From: Coffea arabica
Taxonomy: Eukaryota; Streptophyta; Magnoliopsida; Gentianales; Rubiaceae
Direction of reading: 5' to 3'
Length of the DNA stretch: 64,000 nucleotides
NCBI RefSeq assembly: GCF_036785885.1
Contig: NC_092323.1
Span: 1,590,501 to 1,654,500 of the forward strand
How positions within the stretch are numbered: position 1 is the stretch's first letter; each line of letters begins with the position of its first letter. Below the pieces are notes generated by a model. That model did not search any database, had not been told where the DNA came from, and saw only the letters and a program-made list of their open reading frames with translations. Position numbers and translations under genes: made by a program. This document shows, in pieces, positions 23,392-34,695 of the stretch.

Positions 23392-26015
23392 GTGATTTGG
23401 TTTTGGTCCAGTTTTATTTTTATTTTTATTTTTATTTTTAATGGTGGTCAATGGATTAGGATTGTTCTTTCCTGGGTATTAACGAAAAGTTCCCCCCATT
23501 CCCGTCTTTGATATGGAACATCAGTACAAGTAGGTTAAAAAGAGTTGTTTATTAATATTTTTTCTTTGGTTTAGACACGGTGCGGTTTAGAATCACATGA
23601 TTAAAATTTACACACACACATACAACAAAATAATATTTTTGAAGCTAAATAAATAATTTTATTAAACAAATTATATTAAAAATATCGGTGATTATAATTT
23701 GTTTACAAGATTCATTTGTAAAGGTTACGATCTTATACTTTTTAAAAAAGAGTTTAATCAATGTGTAATATATATTTTTAAAAAAAGATATTATTTATTT
23801 CAAATTTTCATTGATTTTGAATTCTTTGAATTGTTTCCTTTTTCTTATATTCTCTTCTCATATTTGTTTCTTGGTAGAAATTTTTTTTTTTTTTTTAGAA
23901 AAAATCTTCATTAAATTTTGGATAAATATGTAATATACACAAAATTAAATTAATATAAATTATTTTTTTAAAAAAATTTAAATGATGAGCGGAGTGGGGA
24001 CGAGGTATCCGTTAATCTAACCTTATTTCAGCGGACACCCGATTATTGAATATATGTGCGGATAAGGGTTAAAAAAAAAAATGCATGAGCCGTAAGGTGT
24101 GTCTGTTAGGTTAGTCAAATGATGTACGGAGCGGGTAATCGATCAACCCCAATGAAAGGTATGGAGTGGATAAGGGTTAAAAAATACCTGAGCCGTAAGG
24201 TGTCGGTTGGATCAGTCAAATGAGGTACGGAGCGGGTAACCGACGCGTGCATCCACCCCAGTACGAAATTCTTACTTTGAATAGTTTAATTAAAAGAAGG
24301 GATCCTCGTCAAAAATCCACAGACACAGAATCTAGGCACCGTTTCCAGCCTGAGAAAGAATTACGTACAGTATCAAGCCAAGCAACCCCTCACCCACCCC
24401 CACAACGAACGAAAGAAAGAGAAGGAAGAAACCGATCATCGTAAGCAGCACCGCCTCGTCAAATAGGGAAGAGAGAAAGGAAACAAAAGAAAAGAAAGTT
24501 AGAAACTAACGAAGGGAAAGTGCAGTGCACTGTTCCCCACAAAGATCGACAAACAACCTGAGTCCAAATTGGTAAGACAACAACAAATGGACAGATTTAT
24601 TTCTGTTTTCAAATTTTTTATTTTTTATTTTTTTTAGGAAGGAAAAAAAATAGTGGGAGAAAGAGGCAAACATTGGAGAGGGACTCAGTCACAAAATGAC
24701 ACGCATCTGAAGTTACCACTGCTTCCTCTGCTTAATTGTACCAAACACACTGCTGCTGCTACCGCTGCTACTCTTTTCTATCACTAATATAACTACTAAC
24801 TACTGCTGCTATACTACACACACACTCTCACTCTCAATGGGTTGCGCTATTCGGGTGGTTTCTTCACCCGCCGCCCCTACCAATCCAACAAGGAAACACC
24901 GCCCACCCGCCCAAGTCTCCTATTATTTCCAGCCCGCCCTCCCGCCTCCTACTTACTACCCCATGATACTACTAGTATTCTTCAGTAAAAAACACACTAC
25001 TACTACTACTGCTACTTAGTAAGTTACTACTCCTATCCTATGGAATGGAGTATACATACAGATTTTTACATTACACAAACTACTATTTGCAATCAATAGC
25101 CCTGCCACCACCACCCCAAACTTGGTTTACATAAACCGAAAATAAATACTGCTCATAATAATCAGACGCCGTCATCCGTCATCCATCATCCATCATCCAT
25201 GTACCAGTAGCATTCGGGTTCCGGACAACTCAATTTCCACGCATCAATCACCAGACAGACCAAAATCAGAGCCCCCACTCCCACATGAGGAAACCCGATG
25301 GAGATTTTTGTATTTTTTATTTTTTAAAAAAAAGGAGAGATAAAAAAGAGCAAGAAAGTTATTATATTTTTTCCCTAACCCCCACCAACCCCCCTTCCCC
25401 CAAAAAAAAAAGAAAAAAAGAACCTGTATATGAAATGAAACTACAACAAAGAACAAACAGAGGAAAAAAGGAGGAGGAGGAGTTGGGGTACGAACTAGTA
25501 GTATTTGTTCTTAAAATTTATAAAAAAAAAAAAAAAAAAAAAAAAGGAAAAGAAAAGCAGCAGAGTAGGAAGGCGAGTGAGTGAGAGGGTGTTAAGAGAG
25601 AAAGCAAGAAATGGTCCCAGCTGGAAGGTTTAGTTAAAAATAAAAAAGGAAGGAAAAGAAAAAAGCTTACACGTGCGGGAACAAATTGAGAGGCATTGGA
25701 GCTACTAGTGGTGGTGTCGAAGGGGAGACGCAAGGTGCTCATTGAAGACCGCTTCACTCTGGAAATCCTTTTCTTCTTCTGACCGCTATTCATCTTCAAG
25801 CTGCCCTCACCTGTACTTCCCGGGCCACCACCCACATTACCACCACTGCTACTTCCCAGGCCACCTGATCCTCCCGCCGCGCCGCCAGGGACCACGACCC
25901 CATGATCAAAATGTCCGGGGTTGTTGGTATTTTCCACTGCTTGCTTCGTTACGAAGCTCAACAATTCGGTCGCACTTGACACCATTCCATAGGCCTCGGT
26001 TGTCTCCATGTCCAT
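19871..26015 (-). CDS. FUS3: FUSCA3-like B3-domain transcription factor
   Basis: Six exons on the - strand (26015-25671, 21209-21120, 20998-20898, 20514-20468, 20372-20296, 20188-19871) join in phase to 325 residues, close to Arabidopsis FUS3. Residues 1-115 are low complexity, with a Gly/Ser-rich stretch and a basic KKKRISRVKR segment. The B3 DNA-binding domain spans about 117-222 and includes FEKELQRSD, PLRRIVLPKRAAEEYLPVLE, FWPNNNSRMY and GDYIVLYQD. The C-terminal 105 residues are acidic and end NLSLDDFF. FUS3 binds RY elements (CATGCA) in the nucleus and drives seed maturation, interacting with ABA and gibberellin. The motif set separates it from ABI3 and LEC2. The start at 26015 is the first in-frame Met of exon 1. 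The first intron (4461 bases) is unusually long. The assignment of exon 1 rests on phase and the basic segment preceding RVIDP. Confidence 0.9.
21949..22255. repeat. Diverged tandem duplication in FUS3 intron 1
   Basis: Two copies about 154 bases apart both begin CTGCAAAGTAAAAATGCT (21949 and 22103). They share TAGCCTATGAG, AACCTCCAC, a GTTCTACATTT-like segment, and a T(G/T)GG(G/A)TTT-type end followed by CTGGATCC. The copies are clearly diverged, so the duplication is old. Confidence 0.65.
23350..23388. repeat. (TA)n microsatellite, FUS3 intron 1
   Basis: About 19 uninterrupted TA units. They are followed at 23414-23440 by five TTTTTA-type units (ATTTTT repeats). Confidence 0.9.
24060..24272. 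repeat. 108-bp tandem duplication in FUS3 intron 1
   Basis: GGATAAGGGTTAAAA starts copies at 24060 and 24168. Both contain TGAGCCGTAAGGTGT, AGTCAAATGA(T/G)GTACGG and AGCGGGTAA(T/C)CGA. The text resembles subterminal repeats of hAT-like elements, but no ends were found. Confidence 0.7.
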
Positions 26016-26748
26016 GATGATCCTGGAGGATAGGATGATGATAAATGATAATGTTAAATGTCTAAAAGCCTTTGCGCTAGCTGCAACTGTGGTGTTTAGT
26101 CCTGCAAACCGGCCACTGGGCAGGGGGCCGTAGGGCTGTGAATTCTTGTGACTTGTGACTGGCCTCTCTCTCTCTCTTCTTCTAGTTTTCTACTAGTGGA
26201 TAGTGGTATCTCTTTTTCAGCAGCATTAGCAGTATAAGTAGTAGTAGTAGTGGTGGTAGTTTTATTTTTTATTTTTTACTCCCCCCCCCCCCCCTCCTGC
26301 TCCCCCTGGGTTTCTGGTGCCTTTCTTCTTGGCTCTGATGTTTGTGAGTGAGAGAGTTGTGTTGTGGAAAAAGAGAGGCGAGTTATGGTGAGGAGGGGAA
26401 GTTGGGGAGATAGAGATGCACTGATACTCTCTACTTGTATTAATTAATAATGACAGAGAAGAACAAGTTGATGATGAAGTGATCGATAAATATATGGGGG
26501 GACTTGTTTTTCATTTTGAATGAAAAAAAGAAAAAGAAAAAGAAGAACAGTAGGATGCATTTGTCCGGAACTCGGCAAAAGGATGTACGTGAAGAGCGAA
26601 GACTACAAGGATTTTCTTTTTTTTAAAAAAAAAAAAGAAAAGAAAATCCTACTGACATTTGTGCTGCACCGTACCGTTCATTATCCAAGGTGGCGTTTCT
26701 CAGTTTTGAGTGATTTAAGCATTACTCGTTGATCATCCTTCTCAGTGT

Positions 26749-26817
<69 letters not shown>

Positions 26818-27300
26818 TATGATAATGATACCAGTAGCGTACATGCCTCAAATAGCTAGTTTGGAACCTCTACATGATTATTATTAGATATGTATTTATG
26901 TAGCTACCAATTAATTCATCTCCTGGACTAATTTGGATTCGGAGGGAGGACTCTTAAGTTAATTATGTGATGAATGTAGTAATTAATAGCTTCTCATACA
27001 ACATTACAACAGCGGCTAGCATGCACCAGTACTAGTACCAACAGTAGTGGTCTCAGTTTTCCTTGAATACTGTATATAGATGATAGTACGTAGCATATCC
27101 TGCACTTGAAAGTAGTAGTGTAATTGTTGCGTTGAAGTAGGCGTGCAGCTTAGCTTATAGCTTAACTGGTCATTTTGGAGAGGTACATAAATTGATAATA
27201 TATACTCCACTCCACTACTAGTATATGACGTTGCGTGGTAAGCTATATACATATGTATATATATACATAGTATAATTTAAAAGAATTAGTGACAGGTTAG
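26016..27300 (-). promoter_or_regulatory. FUS3 proximal upstream region
   Basis: Reading on the - strand, a TATATTTA at 26494-26487 could be the TATA box, placing transcription start near 26455. The leader would then be about 440 bases and contains a CT/GA tract at 26163-26182. An RY element (CATGCA, palindromic context GCATGC) lies at 27020-27025, about 1 kb upstream of the ATG. RY is the known target of B3 factors of this clade, which fits auto- or cross-regulation. These assignments are by motif only. Confidence 0.4.
26749..26817. repeat. (GTA)23 microsatellite upstream of FUS3
   Basis: Sixty-nine bases of uninterrupted GTA/TAC trinucleotide, about 730 bases 5' of the FUS3 start codon. 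A run this long is likely length-polymorphic. Confidence 0.95.
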
Positions 27301-28181
27301 TTAGTTAGTTAAGAGTGGAGAGTACGTTGTGGCTGTGAATTAATTAATCATAATATTGTTGGATTTCGTCTGCATTAGTACAATAGGCCACTATGGTAGC
27401 CTAGCTTAATTAGCAAGTAGTAGCAGTTATATATATATATATATATGTATATGTATATATATATACAAGGCAAGCTGAGGTTTTATTGGCTTAATGCATA
27501 GAGGGATTGTGGGAATGTAGAGGATTGATGGTGCAAAATGCAGAAGCCATTACACGCAGAAGGTACGTATATAGAAGGAGAAGGAAGGAAGACTGCTTAG
27601 AATGGTATGTATGGCGGATGCATTGCAGACGGGAGATGAGGTGAGGTGGTGTGGGTAAGGTGCCAGGTGTTGGACTGCCCCCTCTCTTTTCTGCCACCTG
27701 CTCATCCGTCCATTCATCATCTTAGAGATCTGCCCTCCCCTCCCCTCCTTAATTTCTTTCCTTCTTTCTTTCTGTCTGTCTTCTTCTTACGAGTTACGAC
27801 TTACGAGTGTGTGTGTGTGTATATATATTTTAAGCAAAGAAAAAAAAAAAAAAAAAAGACACTCTCGCTCTGGCTCTCTACAGTACAGTCTACTCTGGGT
27901 TCGGGTGCGCGTTGGAATTTCCGTCCTCCAATCCAATACTCTCTCGACCATCCATCATCTACTACGCACTACAAACCCCGCATATTTTATACTACTACTT
28001 TATGATATAGCAGCAGTAGTACTTACTACTTACTGCTTAGTACCAATTGATTACAGTGCTACGTTATACTGCTAATCATTACGAATAACTTGTACGTAGA
28101 TGGAAGGCTAGGCTAGGAGTAGTAGGACTCTATAGGAAGGAAGGTCGAAAGCAAAACCGAAACCGCTTGGCTTTTGTTTCG

Positions 28182-28280
28182 TGACGTCGTCGATCTGAAT
28201 GGACGTGGAGACTCCGCCCACAATTCCCACGTCGGAGCGGTGAAATGGGACCCTTTCCCACATTATATCCAACGTCACGG
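28182..28280. promoter_or_regulatory. Cluster of four ACGT-core elements
   Basis: TGACGTCG (28182), GGACGTGG (28201), CCCACGTCGG (28226) and AACGTCACGG (28271) lie within 100 bases. ACGT cores are bZIP-binding sites (ABRE, G-box, TGA/CRE types). The cluster sits in a GC-richer island 2.2 kb upstream of FUS3, just before a transposon insertion. Its target gene and function are inferred. Confidence 0.45.
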
Positions 28281-28391
28281 CCGTTAAATGTTTGAGGGTA
28301 TCTCGTTTCATATCCGTAAGGGAGCAGTATTACGACTACGGTACTACTGCTACTGCTACTATGTCACTCATCTAATAAACCAAACATATAA

Positions 28392-29274
28392 GGGACAAAA
28401 TGTCACTCACCTCCCCTTAGTTAGAGAGATTAAGATTTTGATAACAAAATCAGTCCAAGTTATAAAACAAATATATATATATCATTCAAAAGGCACTTTA
28501 AGGGAAGAGAAGAAAGATTTATTCCATAAATACCCCTTATGGATGTATATAAGTTATATCAAAAAAATAATGAAAATAAATAAATGCTGAAAAAAATTAA
28601 CGCTCACATTTCACTACTCAAAAAATTTACAATCAATACATTAGACAACAAAAAAAAAACAACTACAAAACAATATCAATGATCGCAAGATTCAACAAAA
28701 CATGCCATTTATCTATCTCTACACGAGGTTTGCTACGATTTTTGTGATTTTGAACCAAAAAAATGTATTGAATTTTGCTGTTCTTCTCTCTCCCTTCTTT
28801 TTCACTTCCACGAAACCACTTTTACAACCATCACAGTTTTAAGAGTTTCAGAGAAAATTTCCTTATAAACAGTCTTTTTTTTTTTTGCCTTGAGTTTTCT
28901 TTCTTTTATCACAACACCTTTTTTCACATTGTGTACAACAAATTTCTAGTCATTATCAAGTTCTTTAAGTAACAAAATTGAGCCATTTGGTATATCAATT
29001 GGCATTATTTTATAATTGCAAGTTACTGTTCATCATTAAAGGAATTCCAAACCGCTATTTTCATTAATTAGTTACCAATAGTTAATTAGACCTAATTACT
29101 CAATCATTATAATAACGAATAAATGTCTTAGGGTATATGAGTAATTTTTCCCCATGTGATGTAAGCAATTGGGCCCACGATCTTGCCAAGAGAGGTAAAT
29201 GTAATTTTATAAATTTCAAGAGAGAGGACAGTGAAATTGTGAAAACCCTCAAGGGAAGTTTTTGAAATTATCCC
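28392..29274. mobile_element. Non-autonomous Mutator-like element (MULE-MITE) with perfect 9-bp target duplication
   Basis: AACATATAA flanks the element exactly at 28383-28391 and 29275-29283. The left end reads GGGACAAAATGTCACTCACC; the right end read inward is GGGATAATTTCAAAAACTTC, followed by CCTTGAGGG. The right terminus matches that of the element at 31932-33082. Nine-base duplications and long terminal inverted repeats are Mutator hallmarks. No transposase is present. Confidence 0.85.
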
Positions 29275-29283
29275 AACATATAA

Positions 29284-29795
29284 TGCTATTTAGCTCACCG
29301 CAAGTCCTCTTTTTTAATTTTTAAAAACAAAGGAAAAAATTCACCTTCCTTCATGTCATGTATGTCGCCCTTTTTGGCTTCCCCCATGTCATGTGTGTCT
29401 CCCTTTGTCCTCCTCCTCATTTTTTTTTCCCTTTTTGTTTCGATGCGAATAAAACTTGGATGATTTCAGTTTTGGTCTCCCACCGCAAGTTGAAACATGC
29501 TTCTGAGACAATAAATCATTTCTAAAAGTTCTTACAAATTATCTATTAATACAATTTTCCTATTGACTCTGTATCATGTGTGTCTCCCTATTTCAACTTT
29601 CGTTCATATCATTCGTGTCTTCCATTTCCCTTATTGTTTACATGCCTTCCTGCCATCTACGAAAAGTTTTACATATCACCTATCACCGCAACGTTTCACA
29701 TCAATAATAAGATTCAAACACACATTATTTTATAAGGTTACGATTGATCCTTGGTTCCTCACTAATTAAACTGACATGTATTGGCACCTTATTTA
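29284..29795. other. Intergenic DNA, nothing recognised
   Basis: AT-rich DNA with short repeated phrases (CATGTCATGT(A/G)TGTC at about 29353 and 29386). No gene or element end could be supported. Confidence 0.5.
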
Positions 29796-29974
29796 GACCC
29801 CGTTTAGGATTGCAATGCGTTTATTAAAAAAAAATATTTTAAACATTAAAAGTACTTCTATAGCGTTTGGTAACTAATTTTTCATAATTTAAGCAACTCG
29901 CCTTTTGATAACTTAAAAGTCCTTTTTTCTGTTAGAAGTGGTTTTTTATAAGTCACTATTATTCCAAACGGGGC
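29796..29974. mobile_element. Small MITE with CCCCGTTT terminal inverted repeats
   Basis: The left end GACCCCGTTTAGGATT pairs with the right end read inward, GCCCCGTTTGGAATAAT. This is the usual appearance of a short plant MITE. The flanking bases (TTTA and TTTT) do not give a clear target duplication, so the superfamily is uncertain. Confidence 0.6.
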
Positions 29975-30132
29975 TTTTGTAGTACTAGTAGTACTATCTC
30001 TCTTTCCTTTTAGTCCTTTCATTATTTATTTACCGAAACAATTAGAGTTAAGGAGCAGCTTCTTCTTTTTCTTTATCATTTTCTTTTCCCTTTTAAATCC
30101 TAATAAGTATATGAGTAATAGTAATACTCTTA

Positions 30133-30888
30133 GGGTTTGTTTGTTTTGCAGGATGTCACGGGATTAAATTATTAATCCCGCGCCATCCTATTTTTTGTTG
30201 ATTTTTTCACATGGAATGATACATCCCACTTAACTGAATTAATCCCCTAGATGGGGGATAAAACTAATTTTTTTATTCATCTGTCCATATTAATGAAATA
30301 ATTAAAATTTTGGACAAATTTGTCCCTACTAATAAAAAAATTATATTTTGGATTAATTTTTCCATGTTAATGAAATAACTAAATTTTGAACTAATTTAAT
30401 TTACCCCTACTATTAATAAAATTAATATTTTGACTAATTTACCTTTACTAAAAACAAAACCATACTTGCTCGGTCAATTTTAGTTCATAAAAGGTTAGAT
30501 ATGTCAATTGAGACTTGTGACTTTGAGTCAAATTTGAACTAAATTCAAAACTCCAACATATTTGTAACTCAAGTATGGTCTCATAGTGTTAGCTTGAGAC
30601 CCAAAATCCAAAATTTCTACCTTTTACAAGTCGAATTTGGGTTTATCAAGACCGATTAATACTCTTAATGGTTGGTTTGACAAAAGAGTATTTTGGTCTA
30701 TATCTACGCAATCTCACCTCATCTTATCTCTAACCAAACACAGAATGATGTTATTTCCTAACGCATCCTATCTAATGTAAGACTAACCAAACCCTAGATA
30801 AAATTACTCATCTAAGGATGACTCAACCCAACATGAATAGTCGGAGAATAAATAATCGCCTCATCTAATCCGTAAATCAAACGCACCC
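30133..30888. mobile_element. Tourist-like (PIF/Harbinger) non-autonomous element
   Basis: TTA flanks both ends (30130-30132 and 30889-30891), the standard PIF/Harbinger target duplication. The termini are GGGTTTGTTTGTTTTGC and, inward from the right, GGGTGCGTTTGATTTAC. A perfect hairpin (CGGGATTAA, loop ATTA) lies near the left end at about 30160-30181. It has no coding capacity. Confidence 0.7.
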
Positions 30889-30891
30889 TTA

Positions 30892-31922
30892 ATACATTCA
30901 AACAAACCTTTTACCCATCAAATACAAGAAAGAAATTAAAACAAGACTAATAAGACGTTAGCCACTATGGTTTTTCAACGTGTAATTTATTATTATTTTT
31001 CATGTTTTGTGCAATATCGATTTGATACAGAGTGCGTTAGTGGATGCCATTGTTATGAATTGCCTAGATGCTAATACGCACACGACTGAAATCTCAGGAC
31101 TAGTCTCCCGATCCTGCTTTACCTACGGCTACGGGCCCTGTTTCAGTTTTGCATTAATATTCACTGCTCCGCCGGATACTGACTAGTGGAATGGTGATGA
31201 ATCCTCAATTTATTGTTTCATTGTCTCATTGGTCCGCGAATGAGTCGGTGGCTCGGTGGTCGGTGCTCCTCCTCCGCCTGTTAACAGCTTCAACTGCGTA
31301 ATCAAACGTCAATACAAATCGTAAAATACGTAAGCGTGCGCGTGTCTGCTTCTTTCGTGTCCCTCATCGGTCTTTAAAATAACACATAGTTCAACCGAAA
31401 AGAAAAAAGCTTTTTTTTCTTTCCTTAATTAACTGAAAAAGCTGATATTTCTATTCGAAAATGAATACAAGCTTCTTCTGCCACTACAAATTTCAAGTCT
31501 GCAAAAAACACACATTCATAAGTCATGTCTAGTTATATACAAATGCCTACTTAGCTATTTCCTTAAGCCCTGTGCCAAAAGTTGATAAACGTGACATGCA
31601 TAGGTATAAAAAAATAATAATAACAATAATAAAGAGAAAAAAAAAAAAAAAAAAAGAGGGAAGCTAGGCGTGTTAATAATTGTTTCTTAGCTTCTTTCGT
31701 ACTAATTGCCAAGATAAGTTATTTGGTTAATTCTTATAGTCTTACCGCCAACAAGTAAAATCAGAGAGGGAAGCTAGGCGAGTTAACGTGTCTCAGGGCT
31801 TTATACTCACATCATCCTTCCGTCTAAGCACTAGTTCCTTCATTTCCCTCGTTAGTATGCCAAAGTAGCCACTCACACCTCCTACTTATAACAATGCTCA
31901 ATTCTCCTCTCTTTATATAATT
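30892..31922. other. Intergenic DNA, nothing recognised
   Basis: AT-rich, with homopolymer runs near 31637. GAGGGAAGCTAGGCG occurs twice (31656 and 31767). No gene or transposon end was found. Confidence 0.5.
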
Positions 31923-31931
31923 ATAAAAATA

Positions 31932-33082
31932 GGGATAATTTCACAAACTTCTCCTGAGGTTTTTGACAATTTCACTCGGCTCCCTTCAGATTTAAAAGAT
32001 TATACTAACCTCCCTTATTGTAATAATATGACTATAATGTCATTCACTTAATAGATATTTCATAATATGATGCAAGGGTTAAATAGAACCAATAAAAAGA
32101 AACCCTACCTTTTCTATTGTCTACCAATAGTTATTTCTTCTTTCTTTTTTTTTTTCTCACTCTTGTAAACAACGATTCTTTTTTCCTTTCTCTCATTGTT
32201 CCTTTACCTTTCCTTTCCTTTTCCTTTTTATCTATATCCACATCTCTGTTTATCTTAGTGATGGCCTATCATACCATAACCATCGCTATTTACTTGCTGA
32301 ATATAGCACTATTTTACTTGCAGGAGCAGATTTCATTGTCAACTAAAGAGAAATGAATATACTTGTATTGATGACGAAGAAATAAATAATGCAATTGATA
32401 TCTAAGAAACATTGGAAGGAGGGATTAGTGGAAAAATTGTTGGGTTAATTATTATCCTGAAGACTTGTATAGGATGTTAATAAATGCATTTGATTTTCTT
32501 TACTTGATTAATATTGTTGGTTTTGGTTTTGTTATGGATGGCTTTACTCTGTTTTACAACGTTAATATATATTTCTATGGAGGTCGTAATACTGTTCTAC
32601 TGGTGATGGTAGGTTAGATTATTATTTGTTTTGCGGTAATGTTAAGTATTGAATTGAAATTTAGAGTGTAAGTTTGGTTGTTGGTTGTCAAAGGAGAATT
32701 GATTTTTCAAAAACATTTAAACTGCGATGATATTACAAGACAGATGTTGAGATTTTTTGAGCTGCTAAAATTCTTGAACTATTCAAACTACTTGTTTAGT
32801 AGGTTTGTCATACGTTTGGAAATAATTAGATTTGGCATTGGAGTTTGAAATGTTTGCTTGGTGGTGGTGTTGTTACAAACTTGGAAGAAAGTGTTGAGGA
32901 AACTAGTTTTCTTTTATTTTTTATAGAACAAGGGTAATTTAGGATATTTGAAAAAAATATAACTTGATGGGTCTATCTTGTTATCTAAATAGTAAAAATA
33001 AGGAAACTATGTGTAATTTCTAAAACTTGAGGGGAGCTCGGCAACTGTCAGATACTTCAAGGAAGGTTTGTGAAAATATCCC
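31932..33082. mobile_element. Non-autonomous Mutator-like element with perfect 9-bp target duplication
   Basis: ATAAAAATA flanks both sides exactly (31923-31931 and 33083-33091). The termini read inward are GGGATAATTTCACAAACTTC and GGGATATTTTCACAAACCTT. Imperfect similarity extends about 60 bases through CTGACA/TTGACA and CTCCCxTCA. The 1.15-kb interior is AT-rich with no transposase; its longest open frame is a low-complexity Phe/Ser-rich string that I do not consider a gene. Confidence 0.88.
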
Positions 33083-33091
33083 ATAAAAATA

Positions 33092-34695
33092 TGCACATAT
33101 ACAAAAAAATCCCAAAAAAAACACACACACAATATATATATATATATTATATTTTCTACTTAGATTGCATGCCTAATTGATCACAACTTCTTGTTGTTAT
33201 TATTATTATTATTTGTTATCCTTACATATCATCCTGTGATTGCGATTTTTTTTTTTGGGTATCACCCTCTTGTGGTCTTTTGTCAAAGATAAACTTCAAG
33301 AAATAATCACTGCGACCAAAAATGAGAAAAAAAAAAGAAAGAGGGGAAGAAAGGAGGGGGTGGCTAATGTTGACTAGACCAGTCGACTCGTGTCTGGAGA
33401 ATTACTTTTAACAATCTTATTTGTTTCGATACTTGACCTTAGGATGTTGGGTCCAAAATTAATGTAGTACGGCGGAAAACAATGTCAAAAGCTTATGCTA
33501 GATTTCTCAAAGCCCACAAAGAACAGACACAACACTTCGTCTCAATCCACAAAATACAAAATATTAATTACTGCCATATTATCTAAATTTTTTTTTTCTT
33601 ATTTGAGATAACGCTTCAATGCGATGTGATATACGTAAAATAACAAAACAAACAAAATTATAGAAAATGTAGAGAATAACAGGGAACAATTTTCTCATAT
33701 GAAGGATTCACTTATATGCATCCAGTGTAATTGGAATTTTATCATTTGTTTTCGAAGAGAGATAGATTGAAATATTCGATTTTGGGGGGGAAAAAACAGT
33801 TGGTATCTAAAACCGTAGAAATCTGATTATTAAAATTTGTTAGCTCTTCGTCTCCATTATATTTTTAGATTCTGGACCCATATTTGGGCCGATTGCATCA
33901 AGCTCTATAGGTCTTTGAATCGGCTATTTGTCTTCGGGCTACTAACCAAACACAAGATGGAGCGTGAAAGAAAGTTGTTACAATCCGGTCTGTTTTGCAT
34001 ATATTCCTCTCTCTCTCTTTTAAAGGTAACTTTAACAACCAAAATGTTACGCTCTGTAAATTGCGCCAAATTTTAACTTTAACAGCCAAGGGAGAAAAGT
34101 TTAATGAATTGACCTGAAAACCACAGAGGACTTGATATTTGGCACGTATTTGTGCTGACAAATTAAATACTAAGGAAAATTGTTTAAAATGTCCTTTATA
34201 TTTTGTCAAATGAATTTTTTTTGCCTTTTACTTTAAAAATGCTGATTTTACGTTTCTTACGAAATCAAGTCAACTAAATTTGGTCCCAATTTAGGTTTCT
34301 GACCACGTTTTAGTATGAATACACTATGTAACTGGGTGTAAAAATATTTGATTCCATTTATAGTTAAATAAATAAGCTGATCCAAATTCATTTTTGTCTC
34401 TAAAAAAGATTTGCAACTAAACAAATTTTACCGGACCCACAACTATTTTTGCCCTTAGAAAAGGTAGAATATGATCATTTTTCATCTAAAAATATGACTA
34501 TGTGTGGGTTACACAGTGGATAAGAAGCAGGGCAACAAGCTCATTTTGTGAATATCACGACAGGGATCACTTTGTAAATAGTCCCCTTTTAAGGTAAGCA
34601 TTTTTCTTTAAAAAAATTAAATATAAAAATTTGATCCTTTTTGTGTGTAGGAGACAGCGGACCACAAATAAATTGAAAAAAAGCCTAACAAATGG
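33092..34695. mobile_element. Intergenic DNA with a remnant related to the element at 52.2 kb
   Basis: From 34174 to about 34586 the DNA resembles the 52214-52702 element: AATTGTTTAAAATGTCC at the left, a TTTACGTTTCTTACGAAATC-type segment, and AATTTGGTCCCAATTTAG. No 9-bp duplication could be found, so it is degraded. The part from 33092 to 34173 shows only microsatellite runs (33121-33148). Confidence 0.45.

Noticed and set aside
28108-28311. Small - strand open frame near the ACGT cluster
   Set aside because: No recognisable domain or splice partners; it more likely reflects a GC-richer regulatory island.
32117-32356. Open frame inside the Mutator-like element
   Set aside because: It is low complexity and AT-driven, with no transposase motif; the element is non-autonomous.
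34174-34586. Calling the 34.2-kb remnant a complete MULE
   Set aside because: The right end is unclear and no 9-bp duplication was found.
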